From JAXHTH01 sp034211115 (lineage in GTDB: Bacteria; Planctomycetota; Phycisphaerae; Phycisphaerales; SM1A02), in assembly GCA_034211115.1 (NCBI GenBank), contig JAXHTH010000337.1:1-35790 (forward strand): 35,790 nucleotides of DNA, given 5' to 3'. Both the position numbers and the translations under genes were made by a program. A model generated the notes under the pieces. It was given only the letters and a program-made list of their open reading frames with translations. It was not told the DNA's origin and made no database searches. Shown here piece by piece: positions 1 through 7,875 of this stretch (the stretch's first letter is position 1; every line of letters begins with the position of its first letter).

Positions 1-853
1 CGTATCGATTCTTGATGCCGCGGACGACGCGGTGCGCGTGGTGGCGATCGCCCTCGAATGAGAGGACGGCGTCGACGAGGTGCTCCAGGAGCTTGGGACC
101 GGCAAGCTGGCCGTCCTTCGTCACGTGCCCCACCAGCGCGATGGCCATTCCGGAGATCTTGGCGACCTGCACCAGCTCCATGCAGCACCGTCGAAGCTGG
201 GCCGCCGAGCCGGGCGACGCCTCCAGATCCGACTTGAACACCATCTGGATCGAGTCCAGCACCATCACCTCCGGCCGAATCCGACGCGCCTGCTCCACGA
301 TTCGCGCCAGGTTCGTGTCGGCCAGCACATAAAGATGATGCAGCTCCTCGAGGCCGCTCGCCTCCGTCTGGCCCGCCCCGGCCGCTTCCTCGAAGAGCCG
401 CCGGGCCCGCAGGCGGGTCTGGTAGGCCGACTCCTCGCTGCTGACGTAGAGGACCCGCCGCTCGCGCCGGGCCAGCTCCGCCGCCGCCTGGAGCAGCAGC
501 GTGGACTTGCCGATCCCCGGGTCCCCGCCCAGCAGGACGACGGAGCCGGGGACGAACCCGCCCCCGAGGACCCGATCCAGCTCCGCCACCCCCGTGGGCA
601 GCCTCTGCACGTCCGTGGTCTCGATCTGTGGCAGGGGGATCGCGGCCAGCGCCGCCGACCCCGTTCCCCCGATGTCGCCCGCCCCCGCGGTCCACGCCTC
701 CGCCAGCGACCCCTCGGCCGGTCCGGCCTTCTCCGCCGGTTCCGTGTACGGTTCCAGCGCGTCCCACGCCCCGCAGTCCGGGCACTTGCCCATCCAGCGG
801 GTCTGCACGCCCCCGCACACGCGACAGAGATAGTGCGTCCTCGCCCGGGCCAT
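1..853 (-). CDS. radA: DNA repair protein RadA (3' end beyond window)
   Basis: RadA/Sms is a RecA-like ATPase that promotes branch migration of recombination intermediates. The visible 284 codons start at ATG 853-851. They show the N-terminal zinc finger (C10, C13, C24, C27 in two CxxC pairs), a Walker A box GGDPGIGKST at about residues 109-118, and a Walker B-like stretch ending in VLDSIQMVF. The last visible residues, RGIKNRY, are the start of the RadA-specific KNRFG motif with Tyr in place of Phe. The C-terminal LonA-like domain lies off the left edge. The gene is read toward the edge, and the methyltransferase gene ends 32 bp upstream on the same strand. Family assignment is secure. Confidence 0.96.
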   Translation of the reverse strand, partial: MARARTHYLCRVCGGVQTRWMGKCPDCGAWDALEPYTEPAEKAGPAEGSLAEAWTAGAGDIGGTGSAALAAIPLPQIETTDVQRLPTGVAELDRVLGGGFVPGSVVLLGGDPGIGKSTLLLQAAAELARRERRVLYVSSEESAYQTRLRARRLFEEAAGAGQTEASGLEELHHLYVLADTNLARIVEQARRIRPEVMVLDSIQMVFKSDLEASPGSAAQLRRCCMELVQVAKISGMAIALVGHVTKDGQLAGPKLLEHLVDAVLSFEGDRHHAHRVVRGIKNRY

Positions 854-885
854 GGCGGCAGTGTACCGACCCGCTCCGTCGCGCG

Positions 886-1668
886 TCAGACGCGCCTGAG
901 GATCAGGACGTTGTCCAGTTGCGATCCGTCGAAGGCGATCGGGCGGTCGATCTCGCAGTGGAAGTCGTGGGTCGCCACCCGCTCGAGGCGCGGCTCGGAC
1001 CGCAGCAGCGATTTCAACTGCCGCAGGCTGTAGGTCCGGAACGACCACTCCGTCTCCAGCCGCCGCTCCCCGCCGCGCTGGCGGACGATCAGGCGCGACC
1101 GGACCCGTTCGGTGCGCCGCCTTCGGTCGGCGGGCCAGGAGCGGATATTGCACACGACTTCCACGCCGCGCCTCCTCCCCACCCACCGCTCGTGCGCGCA
1201 CGATCGATCGGCGTAGTCCGTCAGGTGGAGTCCGAGGACGTAGATCCCGCCGGGCTTGAGCGCTTCGGCCACGCAGCGCAGGTGCGCGCGGGCCGTCTCC
1301 TCGCTCGGCAGGTATTTGAACGTCGAGATGAGACAGTGCGCGATGTCGAACTTTTCGCGAAAGGAGAAGTCCTCCATGGGAGCCTTGACAAGGCGCGCGC
1401 CCAGGCCGCGCGCCCGAAGCCGTTGGCGCGCGAAGCGGAGCATCCCGTCGCTGATGTCGAAGCCGGTCACGCGAGAGCCGCGCGCGGCGGCCGCGGCCAC
1501 GAGGCGCCCGCTCCCGCACGCCGGCTCGAGCATCCGCCGCCCGCGCGTCAGGCCGTAGCGCTGCTGCGCCGCTTCGAGAAACGCCATCTCACGCCGCGTG
1601 TCGGTATCGAAGATGATGTCGTAGTACCGGGCGTCTTCGTACCAGTCGAACGGCTCGTAACGCGGCAT
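886..1668 (-). CDS. Class I SAM-dependent methyltransferase, substrate unknown
   Basis: A 260-residue Rossmann-fold methyltransferase. Motif I is MLEPACGSGRL (about residues 46-56), followed by an acidic end of strand 2 (GFDIS) and a post-motif segment KPGGIYVLGLHL. No extra domain, signal peptide or membrane segment is seen. An in-frame GTG lies six bases upstream at 1674, but ATG 1668 gives the cleaner start MPRYEPFDWYED. It lies between thrC-like and radA on the same strand. A stop-to-start gap of about 100 bp to the threonine synthase leaves it unclear whether they are cotranscribed. The substrate (small molecule or macromolecule) cannot be told from the sequence. Confidence 0.85.
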   Translation of the reverse strand: MPRYEPFDWYEDARYYDIIFDTDTRREMAFLEAAQQRYGLTRGRRMLEPACGSGRLVAAAAARGSRVTGFDISDGMLRFARQRLRARGLGARLVKAPMEDFSFREKFDIAHCLISTFKYLPSEETARAHLRCVAEALKPGGIYVLGLHLTDYADRSCAHERWVGRRRGVEVVCNIRSWPADRRRRTERVRSRLIVRQRGGERRLETEWSFRTYSLRQLKSLLRSEPRLERVATHDFHCEIDRPIAFDGSQLDNVLILRRV

Positions 1669-1772
1669 CCGCACAGTCTATCGCCCCGTGCGACAGAGCG
1701 CAAACACGCTCGCCTCCTTTTCATCATCGCACCCTCACAGCCGCGGATGCATATCCGCGGGTACGGCCGCCC

Positions 1773-3011
1773 TCACCACTCGACCGCCGCCTCCCAGTCG
1801 ATCGCTTCCGCCTCATCGAGCACGGGCAGCTCGACCTCCATCGCCTCGATGTATTTCTGCGCCGCGCCGGTATTGAATACGACGATCGTCTCCTCGCGCC
1901 CGATCTCGCCCTCGGCGAGGGCGCACTCGAGCACGCCCAGGCACACCGCCGACTCGGGACAGAGGCTGATGCCCTCCGTCTCGCCGGCCAGCCGCATCCA
2001 CTCGCCGATGCGCTCCTCCTCCGCGGCCATTGCCTTTCCGCCTGACTCGCGGACGGCATCGAGGATGAGGAAATCGCCCACCGCGACGGGCACGCACAGC
2101 CCGCTGGCGATCGTCTGCGGGTCCGGCGGCGCTTCCGCGAAGCGTTCGCCGGCCTCGAACGCGTTGACGATCGGCGCGCATCCGTCGGACTGGCAGGCAT
2201 ACATCCGCGGGCGCGTCTCGCCCTGCAGCCAGCCGAGCCGGGCCAGCTCGTCGAACGCCTTCCACATGCCGATGAGCCCGGTCCCGCCGCCGGTGGGGTA
2301 GAGAATCACCTCCGGCAGCGACCAGTTCATCTGCTCGGCCAGCTCCAGGCCCATCGTCTTCTTCCCCTCGATGCGGTAGGGCTCCTTGAGCGTGCTCATG
2401 TCGAAGGCGTCCAGGGCCTCGGCGGCCTGCCGCGCGAGGCGGCCGCAGTCGTTGATGAGTCCGTCGACGAGGAACACCTTCGCGCCGTGCATCGCCGCCT
2501 CGTAGCGATTCACGACCGGCGTCTGGAGAGGCATGAACAGGAGGCACTGCATCCCCGCGCGGGCGGCGTAGGCGGCCAGGGCCCCGCCCGCGTTGCCCGC
2601 GGTGGGCGCGACGACGCGCCGCACGCCGAAGCGCCGCGCCATCGACACCGCCATCGCCATCCCCCGTGACTTGAACGACCCTGTCGGCAGCCGCGATTCA
2701 TCCTTGATCAACACGCGGTCGGCCCCGAGCCGCGCGCCGAGACGCGGGCAGGGCAGCAGCGGCGTGACCGTCTCGCCCAGGCTGACCATCGATCCCTCAT
2801 CAGGCACCGGCAGCAGTTCGCGACAGCGCCACATCGTCTCCGGGCGCCCGCGCAGTGATTCACGCGTCATCGCGGCGCCCACGCGATCGAGGTCGTAGCG
2901 CACGAGAATCGGCCGGCCCTCGTGCGTGGTCCGGATCACGCCCGCGGGCAGAACCGCCCCGTCGATCGCCCCCTCAAGATGGCTGACAAAACTCAAAGCG
3001 GACATGTTCAT
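1773..3011 (-). CDS. thrC: Threonine synthase (PLP fold type II)
   Basis: Converts O-phosphohomoserine to threonine with pyridoxal phosphate. The 412-residue protein has the PLP-lysine motif GSFKSRG (Lys about residue 114), a conserved APTAGNAGGALAAYAARAG segment, the phosphate-binding glycine loop PTGGGTGLIGMW, and CQSDGCAPIVNAFEAG, which is typical of threonine synthases. An N-terminal region of about 75 residues precedes the catalytic core, as in the short cyanobacterial/archaeal-like class. A TTG lies at 3014, but ATG 3011 is preferred; ATG 3005 is also possible. No other thr gene is adjacent. A different type II PLP lyase is less likely but not excluded. Confidence 0.85.
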   Translation of the reverse strand: MNMSALSFVSHLEGAIDGAVLPAGVIRTTHEGRPILVRYDLDRVGAAMTRESLRGRPETMWRCRELLPVPDEGSMVSLGETVTPLLPCPRLGARLGADRVLIKDESRLPTGSFKSRGMAMAVSMARRFGVRRVVAPTAGNAGGALAAYAARAGMQCLLFMPLQTPVVNRYEAAMHGAKVFLVDGLINDCGRLARQAAEALDAFDMSTLKEPYRIEGKKTMGLELAEQMNWSLPEVILYPTGGGTGLIGMWKAFDELARLGWLQGETRPRMYACQSDGCAPIVNAFEAGERFAEAPPDPQTIASGLCVPVAVGDFLILDAVRESGGKAMAAEEERIGEWMRLAGETEGISLCPESAVCLGVLECALAEGEIGREETIVVFNTGAAQKYIEAMEVELPVLDEAEAIDWEAAVEW

Positions 3012-3082
3012 CAATCACCAACGACCCCGATTGCGTCCGGCGACGCCGGCGGGACGGAACTCGCGGCGTCTCGCCATCGACC

Positions 3083-3301
3083 TCATCGGCCGCGCTTCAT
3101 CCGGTACACCCAGCGGGCGTAGTCGAGCGTGGCGAAGAGTCGCTGCCGGCGGGGGGGCCAGCGGGACGGATCGTCGCCGAACGCGGTCTCGATCCGCCAG
3201 CGCCAATACGGCCCGGTAAAACGGAACCGGGTCCGCACGGCGAGGAGCACCAGCTCCCACAGCCCGCCGATCGTGTCCAGCAGCATTCGCATCGCGGGCA
3301 T
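3083..3301 (-). CDS. Small hypothetical protein (72 aa)
   Basis: The function is not recognised. The frame encodes a compact, non-repetitive basic protein with an amphipathic N-terminal helix (IGGLWELVLLAVRTRF) followed by the aromatic patch RFTGPYWRWRIETAFG and a C-terminal RLFATLDYARWVYRMKR. Its composition is unlike the Arg/Ala/Pro-rich shadow frames around it, which is why I call it real. Candidate starts are ATG 3301, 3292 and 3286; none has a strong Shine-Dalgarno. It ends about 70 bp upstream of thrC, reading the same way, so it may be the leader of that transcript, and it is divergent from arsM. Confidence 0.6.
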   Translation of the reverse strand: MPAMRMLLDTIGGLWELVLLAVRTRFRFTGPYWRWRIETAFGDDPSRWPPRRQRLFATLDYARWVYRMKRGR

Positions 3302-3388
3302 GGTAGCCGAGGCACGGGAGGGGGAATACTCCACCCGCCGGGATCGGTTTTCCCCCTCAATTGCATTCCCCGCGCACAAGGATCCGCC

Positions 3389-4369
3389 GTGACCTACCAC
3401 GCCACCATCCAGGACGTCTACCGCCAGGCGGCGGAAGCGCCCGATTCGACCCTCTGCTGCGTCCCCACCCGGCCGTTGCACCTGCCCGGGCTGGTGGTTC
3501 CGCCGGTCATGCAGGAGATGAACTACGGCTGCGGCAGCACCGTGCACATCCAGGACATGGCCCCCGATCAGCGTGTGCTCTACGTCGGCGTGGGCGGCGG
3601 GCTGGAGGCGTTGCAGCTGGCCTACTTCACGCGAACGCCCGGCGGCGTGATCGGCATCGAACCGGTGGCGGAGATGCGGGCCGCCGCCCGGCGCAATCTC
3701 GCCCTCGCCGCGGAAGAAAACGACTGGTTCGACGCGTCGTTCGTCGACATCCGCGACGGGGATGCGCTCGATCTGCCCGTCGATGACAGCGAGGTCGATC
3801 TCGCCGCCCAGAACTGCCTGTTCAACATCTTCAAGACGGCCGAACAGGGCGGCGACCTCGAGCGCGCCCTGGCCGAGATGCATCGTGCTCTCAAGCTCGG
3901 CGGCCGCCTCGTGATGAGCGATCCCGTCACGCCCCGCCCGATCCCGGATCATCTCCGGGAGGATGAACGCCTCCGCGCGCAGTGCCTGTCCGGCTGCCTG
4001 CGACTCGAAGAATACCTGGAGAAGATCGTCGAGGCCGGCTTCGGCAGCATCGAGGTGCGCTCGCGCCGGCCGTACCGCGCCCTCGACGCCGCCCGGTACG
4101 GTCTGGAGGACGACCTGCTGCTGGAGACGATCGAGGTCGCCGCGTTCAAGGTGCCGATGCCGGAGGACGGTCCCTGCATCTTCACGGGTCGCGAGGCGAT
4201 CTACACCGGCCCCGACGCGTCGTTCGACGACGGCAAGGGGCACGTGTTTCAGCCCGATATCCCGCTGTCGGTGTGCGACAAGACCGCCCGCGCCCTTGCC
4301 GCGCTGCGGCGCGATGACCTGATCATCACCCAATCGACCTGGCACTACGCGGGCGGCGGGTGCTGCTGA
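3389..4369 (+). CDS. arsM: ArsM-type arsenite methyltransferase (arsenosugar branch)
   Basis: A 326-residue SAM methyltransferase of the arsenosugar-associated ArsM type. It would methylate As(III) to methylated arsenicals in the cytoplasm. Motif I is VLYVGVGGGLEALQLA (about residues 63-78). Cysteines sit where arsenic ligands are expected: C23-C24 in LCC, C48 in NYGCGS, C143 in QNCLFNIF and the CLSGC stretch near residue 195. The protein ends in GGGCC. The GTG start is supported by AAGGA six bases upstream. The ArsS-type radical SAM gene follows about 100 bp downstream, which is the strongest context for the function. No arsR regulator or efflux gene is seen nearby. Activity is inferred from family likeness. 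Confidence 0.85.
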   Translation: MTYHATIQDVYRQAAEAPDSTLCCVPTRPLHLPGLVVPPVMQEMNYGCGSTVHIQDMAPDQRVLYVGVGGGLEALQLAYFTRTPGGVIGIEPVAEMRAAARRNLALAAEENDWFDASFVDIRDGDALDLPVDDSEVDLAAQNCLFNIFKTAEQGGDLERALAEMHRALKLGGRLVMSDPVTPRPIPDHLREDERLRAQCLSGCLRLEEYLEKIVEAGFGSIEVRSRRPYRALDAARYGLEDDLLLETIEVAAFKVPMPEDGPCIFTGREAIYTGPDASFDDGKGHVFQPDIPLSVCDKTARALAALRRDDLIITQSTWHYAGGGCC

Positions 4370-4467
4370 CCGCCCCGGATCGGCCGCCCGATCGTCAACC
4401 CCGGCCGGTATGCATCGCCGCGAAAGACCGTGGCGTCGCGGCCGCAGAACCGGAGCGAGATCATTCC

Positions 4468-5472
4468 TTGACGAGCATCGAACTGCCCATCCTGACGGAA
4501 CACTCCCCGCGCGCGTCGTTCGACACCGGGCTGCGCGCCGCGGCGAAGATCACCACCCTCCAGATCAACATCGGTTATCGGTGCAATCTCGCCTGCCGGC
4601 ATTGCCACGTCGAATCATCGCCCGCGCGCACCGCGCCCGGGGACAACATGGACGAGGCGACGGCGGGAAAGGTCGTCGACTGGGTGCTCGCGAACCCCGA
4701 CATCCGCACGGTCGACATTACCGGAGGCAGCCCGGAGCTGAACCCGAGCTTCCCATGGATGGTCGAGACGTTCACCGCCCGCGGGCTGAGCGTCATCGAT
4801 CGCTGCAATCCCACGATCATCGAGCACGTCGATCCGGACACGGGCGAGGAATACGCCTGGATTCCGGGCTTTCTTGCCGATCACCGGGCCCGGGTCGTGG
4901 CCTCGCTGCCATGCTACACGGAGGACAACGTCGATCATCAGCGCGGCCGGGGGTCGTACAACGCTTCCGTGGAAGGGCTGCGGAAGCTCAACGCCGCCGG
5001 GTACGGCCGTGATCCGCGACTGGTTCTGAACCTCGTGTACAACCCGGACGGCCCGCACCTGCCGCCGGCGCAGAGCGACCTGGAGGCCGATTACAAGCGT
5101 GAGCTGAAGAATCGATTCGGCCTCGTGTTCAACGAGCTGTGGACGATCACCAACATGCCGATCGGCCGCTGGCGCCGCGAACTGGCCCGCGACGGGCGGC
5201 TTGACGCCTACCTGGAGCTGCTGGTCAGGTCCCACAACCCCTCCACCGTCGACGGGCTCATGTGCCGCCATCAGATCAGCATCGATCCGCAGGGACGCCT
5301 CTACGACTGCGATTTCAACCAGGCGCTGCGCCTGCCCGCGCCCGGCCGCGAAAACCGGCGTTTATGGGAATGCACCGCCCCCGACCTCGCGCAGCGCCGC
5401 ATCGCGACCGCCGATCACTGCTACGGATGCACCGCCGGCGCGGGGAGCAGTTGCGGCGGCGCGATCGCGTGA
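4468..5472 (+). CDS. arsS: Arsenosugar biosynthesis radical SAM protein ArsS
   Basis: Radical SAM enzyme proposed in this family to add an adenosyl-derived group to dimethylated arsenic on the way to arsenosugars. The 334-residue product has the [4Fe-4S] motif C39-x3-C43-x2-C46 (RCNLACRHCH), a DITGGSPELNP segment for SAM binding, and a Cys-rich C-terminal half (MCRHQISIDPQGRLYDCDFN, then CYGCTAGAGSSCGG) typical of the DUF3641 part. TTG 4468 is chosen because the family begins shortly before the FeS motif. An in-frame GTG at 4360 would overlap arsM by 10 bp but adds a low-complexity 36-residue leader. No in-frame TGA is present, so this is the all-cysteine form rather than a selenoprotein. Confidence 0.85.
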   Translation: MTSIELPILTEHSPRASFDTGLRAAAKITTLQINIGYRCNLACRHCHVESSPARTAPGDNMDEATAGKVVDWVLANPDIRTVDITGGSPELNPSFPWMVETFTARGLSVIDRCNPTIIEHVDPDTGEEYAWIPGFLADHRARVVASLPCYTEDNVDHQRGRGSYNASVEGLRKLNAAGYGRDPRLVLNLVYNPDGPHLPPAQSDLEADYKRELKNRFGLVFNELWTITNMPIGRWRRELARDGRLDAYLELLVRSHNPSTVDGLMCRHQISIDPQGRLYDCDFNQALRLPAPGRENRRLWECTAPDLAQRRIATADHCYGCTAGAGSSCGGAIA

Positions 5473-5497
5473 CGACGCGATTTCCGCGTTGTTTTTT
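5472..5497 (+). terminator. Rho-independent terminator of arsMS
   Basis: Starting on the last base of the arsS stop codon, an 8-bp stem (5472-5479 with 5485-5492, one G-U pair) closes a 5-nt loop and runs straight into a T tract ending at 5497. The position, GC-rich stem and T tract fit an intrinsic terminator. Confidence 0.75.
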
Positions 5498-5516
5498 GTC
5501 CAATCCGGGCGAGATT

Positions 5517-5546
5517 TTGACTTGTGTGCGACCGGTTTCATTGAAT
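5517..5546 (+). promoter_or_regulatory. Candidate sigma70-type promoter
   Basis: TTGACT at 5517-5522 and TTGAAT at 5541-5546 are separated by 18 bp in a locally AT-rich stretch. It lies just downstream of the arsS terminator and points toward a region with no protein gene on the plus strand. The -35 matches the consensus in five of six positions and the -10 in four of six. Confidence 0.4.
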
Positions 5547-5552
5547 AGAGTA

Positions 5553-5646
5553 TGGCAGGCTGACCGACATCGATTGTTCCGGGCAGTACAGAACGACGAT
5601 CACAGACGCCGATCGAAGCTCCGACACGATCGGCGTCTGTTCTTTT
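5553..5646 (+). ncRNA. Candidate orphan small RNA
   Basis: A stretch of about 95 nt begins just after a promoter-like element and ends with a perfect 14-bp stem (5602-5615 with 5627-5640, 11-nt loop) followed by TTCTTTT. It is separated from arsS by that gene's own terminator. No ORF longer than a few codons is present on this strand. The T tract follows the hairpin only in the plus direction, so the structure is not simply the terminator of nuoH. I do not recognise a known RNA family. It could instead be a second, backup terminator for arsMS. Confidence 0.4.
5602..5646 (+). terminator. Strong intrinsic terminator (14-bp stem)
   Basis: The perfect inverted repeat ACAGACGCCGATCG / CGATCGGCGTCTGT with an 11-nt loop is followed on the plus strand by TTCTTTT. 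It lies between the convergent arsS and nuoH genes. On the minus strand no T run follows the stem. Confidence 0.7.
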
Positions 5647-5680
5647 GGCCGGCGATGTTCGACGCCGAATCGGCCGGAAG

Positions 5681-6916
5681 CTACTCGCCCACCGCGGCCT
5701 GCCGATCTTCCGGCGCGGGACTGAATCGGCTGCCGTACATCCCCACCCGATGATTGGGATTCGCCTGCCTGGGCAGCCAGGGATAGACGAGCAGGATGAT
5801 GGCCAGCGCGGCGATCGAGCCCAGCCACAGAGAGGCGCTCCACCCCAGGAAGATGAAGAACGACGTCACGAGCAGCAGCAGCAGCCCGGCCGGAATCATC
5901 CCCTCCCACGCCAGGCGCATGAGCTGGTCGAAACGGAATCGCGGCAGCGTCCACCGCACCACCATGGTGAGAATCACCATGAACAGGACCTTGCCCAGGA
6001 CGATACCGAACTGGAGCAGGATCATCCAGATCCCGCCCGCCAGCGGCAGGTCGTAGCCGAACAGCGGGTTCAGCGACCAGCCGCCCAGGAACAGCACGGT
6101 GAAGAAGGCGCTGCCCACGAAAACGTGGATGTACTCGCCGAGGAAGAACATCGCCCATTTCATCGACGAGTACTCGGTGTGCCAGCCGCCGACCAGTTCC
6201 TGTTCCGCTTCCGCCAGGTCGAACGGCGCGCGGTTCGCCTCCGCGAGCATGCACGTGTAGAACAGCACCGCCGCCAGCGGCTGATGGATCAGGAACCACT
6301 GCCCCTCGATCTGCTGGGAGACGATCTGGTCGGCGCGAACGGTGCCCGCGGTGAGAATCACGCACAGCAGGGCCAGGCCCATGGGGATCTCGTAGCTGAC
6401 CATCTGGGCCGAAGCGCGGAGCCCGCCCAGGAACGAGTACTTGTTGTTCGACGACCACCCGCCCAGCGTCACGCCGTACACGCCCAGTGACGTGACCGCG
6501 ATGAGATAGATGATCCCGATGTTCACATCCGCGCCCATCATCTTCACCGAACCGCTCAGGGAATCGGTGAAGGGGAGGGTGCTGAGATCCAGCGCGCCCG
6601 CCCAGGGGATGATGGCGAAGGCGATCATCGCCACCATCATCGACAGGGCCGGGGCGAGGATGAACAGCGGCCGATCCGCCCCCCGCGGCAGGTAATCCTC
6701 CTTCAGCAGCAGCTTCAGCCCGTCGGCGATGGGCTGGAACAGCCCCAGCGGCCCGACGCGATTGGGGCCGAGGCGATCCTGCACCCAGCCGGCGATCCGC
6801 CGCTCCAGAAGAATGAAATACGCCGCCGCCACCAGGGCGAGGTTGATCACGATGAAGATCACCGTCATCGAAGCGATGAACTGCGGCATCGAGAAGGCCA
6901 GGATCGGGTCGGGCAT
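5681..6916 (-). CDS. nuoH: NADH-quinone oxidoreductase subunit H (NuoH)
   Basis: The membrane subunit of complex I that helps form the quinone chamber, at the joint between the peripheral and membrane arms. The 411-residue protein has about eight to nine TM segments and the family signatures LLERRIAGWVQDRLGPNRVG (start of loop 1) and AEANRAPFDLAEAEQELVGG (acidic loop). ATG 6916 gives the usual short N-terminus; longer readings run into the divergent plsC gene. No other nuo gene is adjacent: the neighbours on both sides are on the opposite strand and unrelated. The gene is therefore split from the rest of complex I, which must be elsewhere in the genome. Confidence 0.96.
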   Translation of the reverse strand: MPDPILAFSMPQFIASMTVIFIVINLALVAAAYFILLERRIAGWVQDRLGPNRVGPLGLFQPIADGLKLLLKEDYLPRGADRPLFILAPALSMMVAMIAFAIIPWAGALDLSTLPFTDSLSGSVKMMGADVNIGIIYLIAVTSLGVYGVTLGGWSSNNKYSFLGGLRASAQMVSYEIPMGLALLCVILTAGTVRADQIVSQQIEGQWFLIHQPLAAVLFYTCMLAEANRAPFDLAEAEQELVGGWHTEYSSMKWAMFFLGEYIHVFVGSAFFTVLFLGGWSLNPLFGYDLPLAGGIWMILLQFGIVLGKVLFMVILTMVVRWTLPRFRFDQLMRLAWEGMIPAGLLLLLVTSFFIFLGWSASLWLGSIAALAIILLVYPWLPRQANPNHRVGMYGSRFSPAPEDRQAAVGE

Positions 6917-7064
6917 GGCGGAAAAGTGTATCGGCCCCGACCGGTCGCGGCGAGGACGTTCCCGGTCGCCCACGCCGGCCTCGGTGCCGCCCGCCGCGGG
7001 CTCCTCCGTCGCCTCCGGCCTCCGTTTGACAACCCCCTTCCCGCTCGTGACCCTGTCGCCGTCC

Positions 7065-7817
7065 ATGTCGGCAATCGAGGTGCTCCTGACGATCGCGGTC
7101 ATCTGGATCGCCACCATCAGCTTGTTCCGCCTGGTGGTGACGCCTCGCCTGCGCCGGGGCCCGGGCGGCGACGCCGCCCACGGACTGATGTGGCGGGTCC
7201 TTCGTCTCTACTGCCGCCTCTGGCATCGCGTGACCTACAGCGGCAGCGAGCTCCTGCCCGTCTCCGACGAGGACCATCAAGGCCTCATCGTCGTCTCCAA
7301 CCACACCGGATCCGTCGATCCACTGCTCATCCAGACCGGCTGCCGATTCCTCATCCGCTGGCTGATGGCCACCGACACCATGATCCCGGAGCTGGACTGG
7401 CTGTGGCGGCAGCAGCAGATGATCCCCGTCGAGCGCCAGGGCCGCGACAGCAGCGCCCTGCGGGAGGCGATCCGGCACGTGCGGTCCGGCGGCTGCATCG
7501 GGATCTTCCCCGAGGGCCGCATCGCCGTGCCCCCGCGCGAGATCCGCCCCTTCCTGCCCGGCGTGGGCGGGCTCATCACCCGCACCAAGGCCCCCGTCCT
7601 CCTCGTCTGGGTCTCCGGCACGCCCGATACTCCCATCATGGTCGAGGCGCTGAAGACCCGCAGCAATGCCCACGTCCACTTCATCGATCTCATCGACTAC
7701 CGCGACGAGTCGGACCCGAAGGAGATCACCGCCGATCTCCGCCGGCGGATCCAGGAGGCGAGCGGCTGGCCGCTCAACGATGTCCTCGCCCCGCCCGGGG
7801 GATTCCCCGACCGGTGA
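7065..7817 (+). CDS. plsC: PlsC-type 1-acylglycerol-3-phosphate O-acyltransferase
   Basis: A 250-residue membrane-anchored acyltransferase of the LPLAT/PlsC family, expected to acylate lysophosphatidic acid or a related acceptor at the inner membrane. An N-terminal TM helix (about residues 4-25) is followed by the catalytic H80-x4-D85 motif in NHTGSVD and by FPEGR (148-152), which binds the phosphate acceptor. ATG 7065 is chosen because it puts the TM helix at the N-terminus; in-frame codons further upstream would overlap nuoH antisense. It is divergent from nuoH and ends about 60 bp before ruvA. The exact acceptor cannot be told. Confidence 0.88.
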   Translation: MSAIEVLLTIAVIWIATISLFRLVVTPRLRRGPGGDAAHGLMWRVLRLYCRLWHRVTYSGSELLPVSDEDHQGLIVVSNHTGSVDPLLIQTGCRFLIRWLMATDTMIPELDWLWRQQQMIPVERQGRDSSALREAIRHVRSGGCIGIFPEGRIAVPPREIRPFLPGVGGLITRTKAPVLLVWVSGTPDTPIMVEALKTRSNAHVHFIDLIDYRDESDPKEITADLRRRIQEASGWPLNDVLAPPGGFPDR

Positions 7818-7875
7818 CCGGCGCCGAGGCGGCGCCACCCCGTCACACCCGCGTCGATCGACTACCATGCCCGCC

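Noticed and set aside
4360..5472. arsS as a selenoprotein
   Set aside because: No in-frame TGA and no SECIS-like context needed; all expected positions are Cys.
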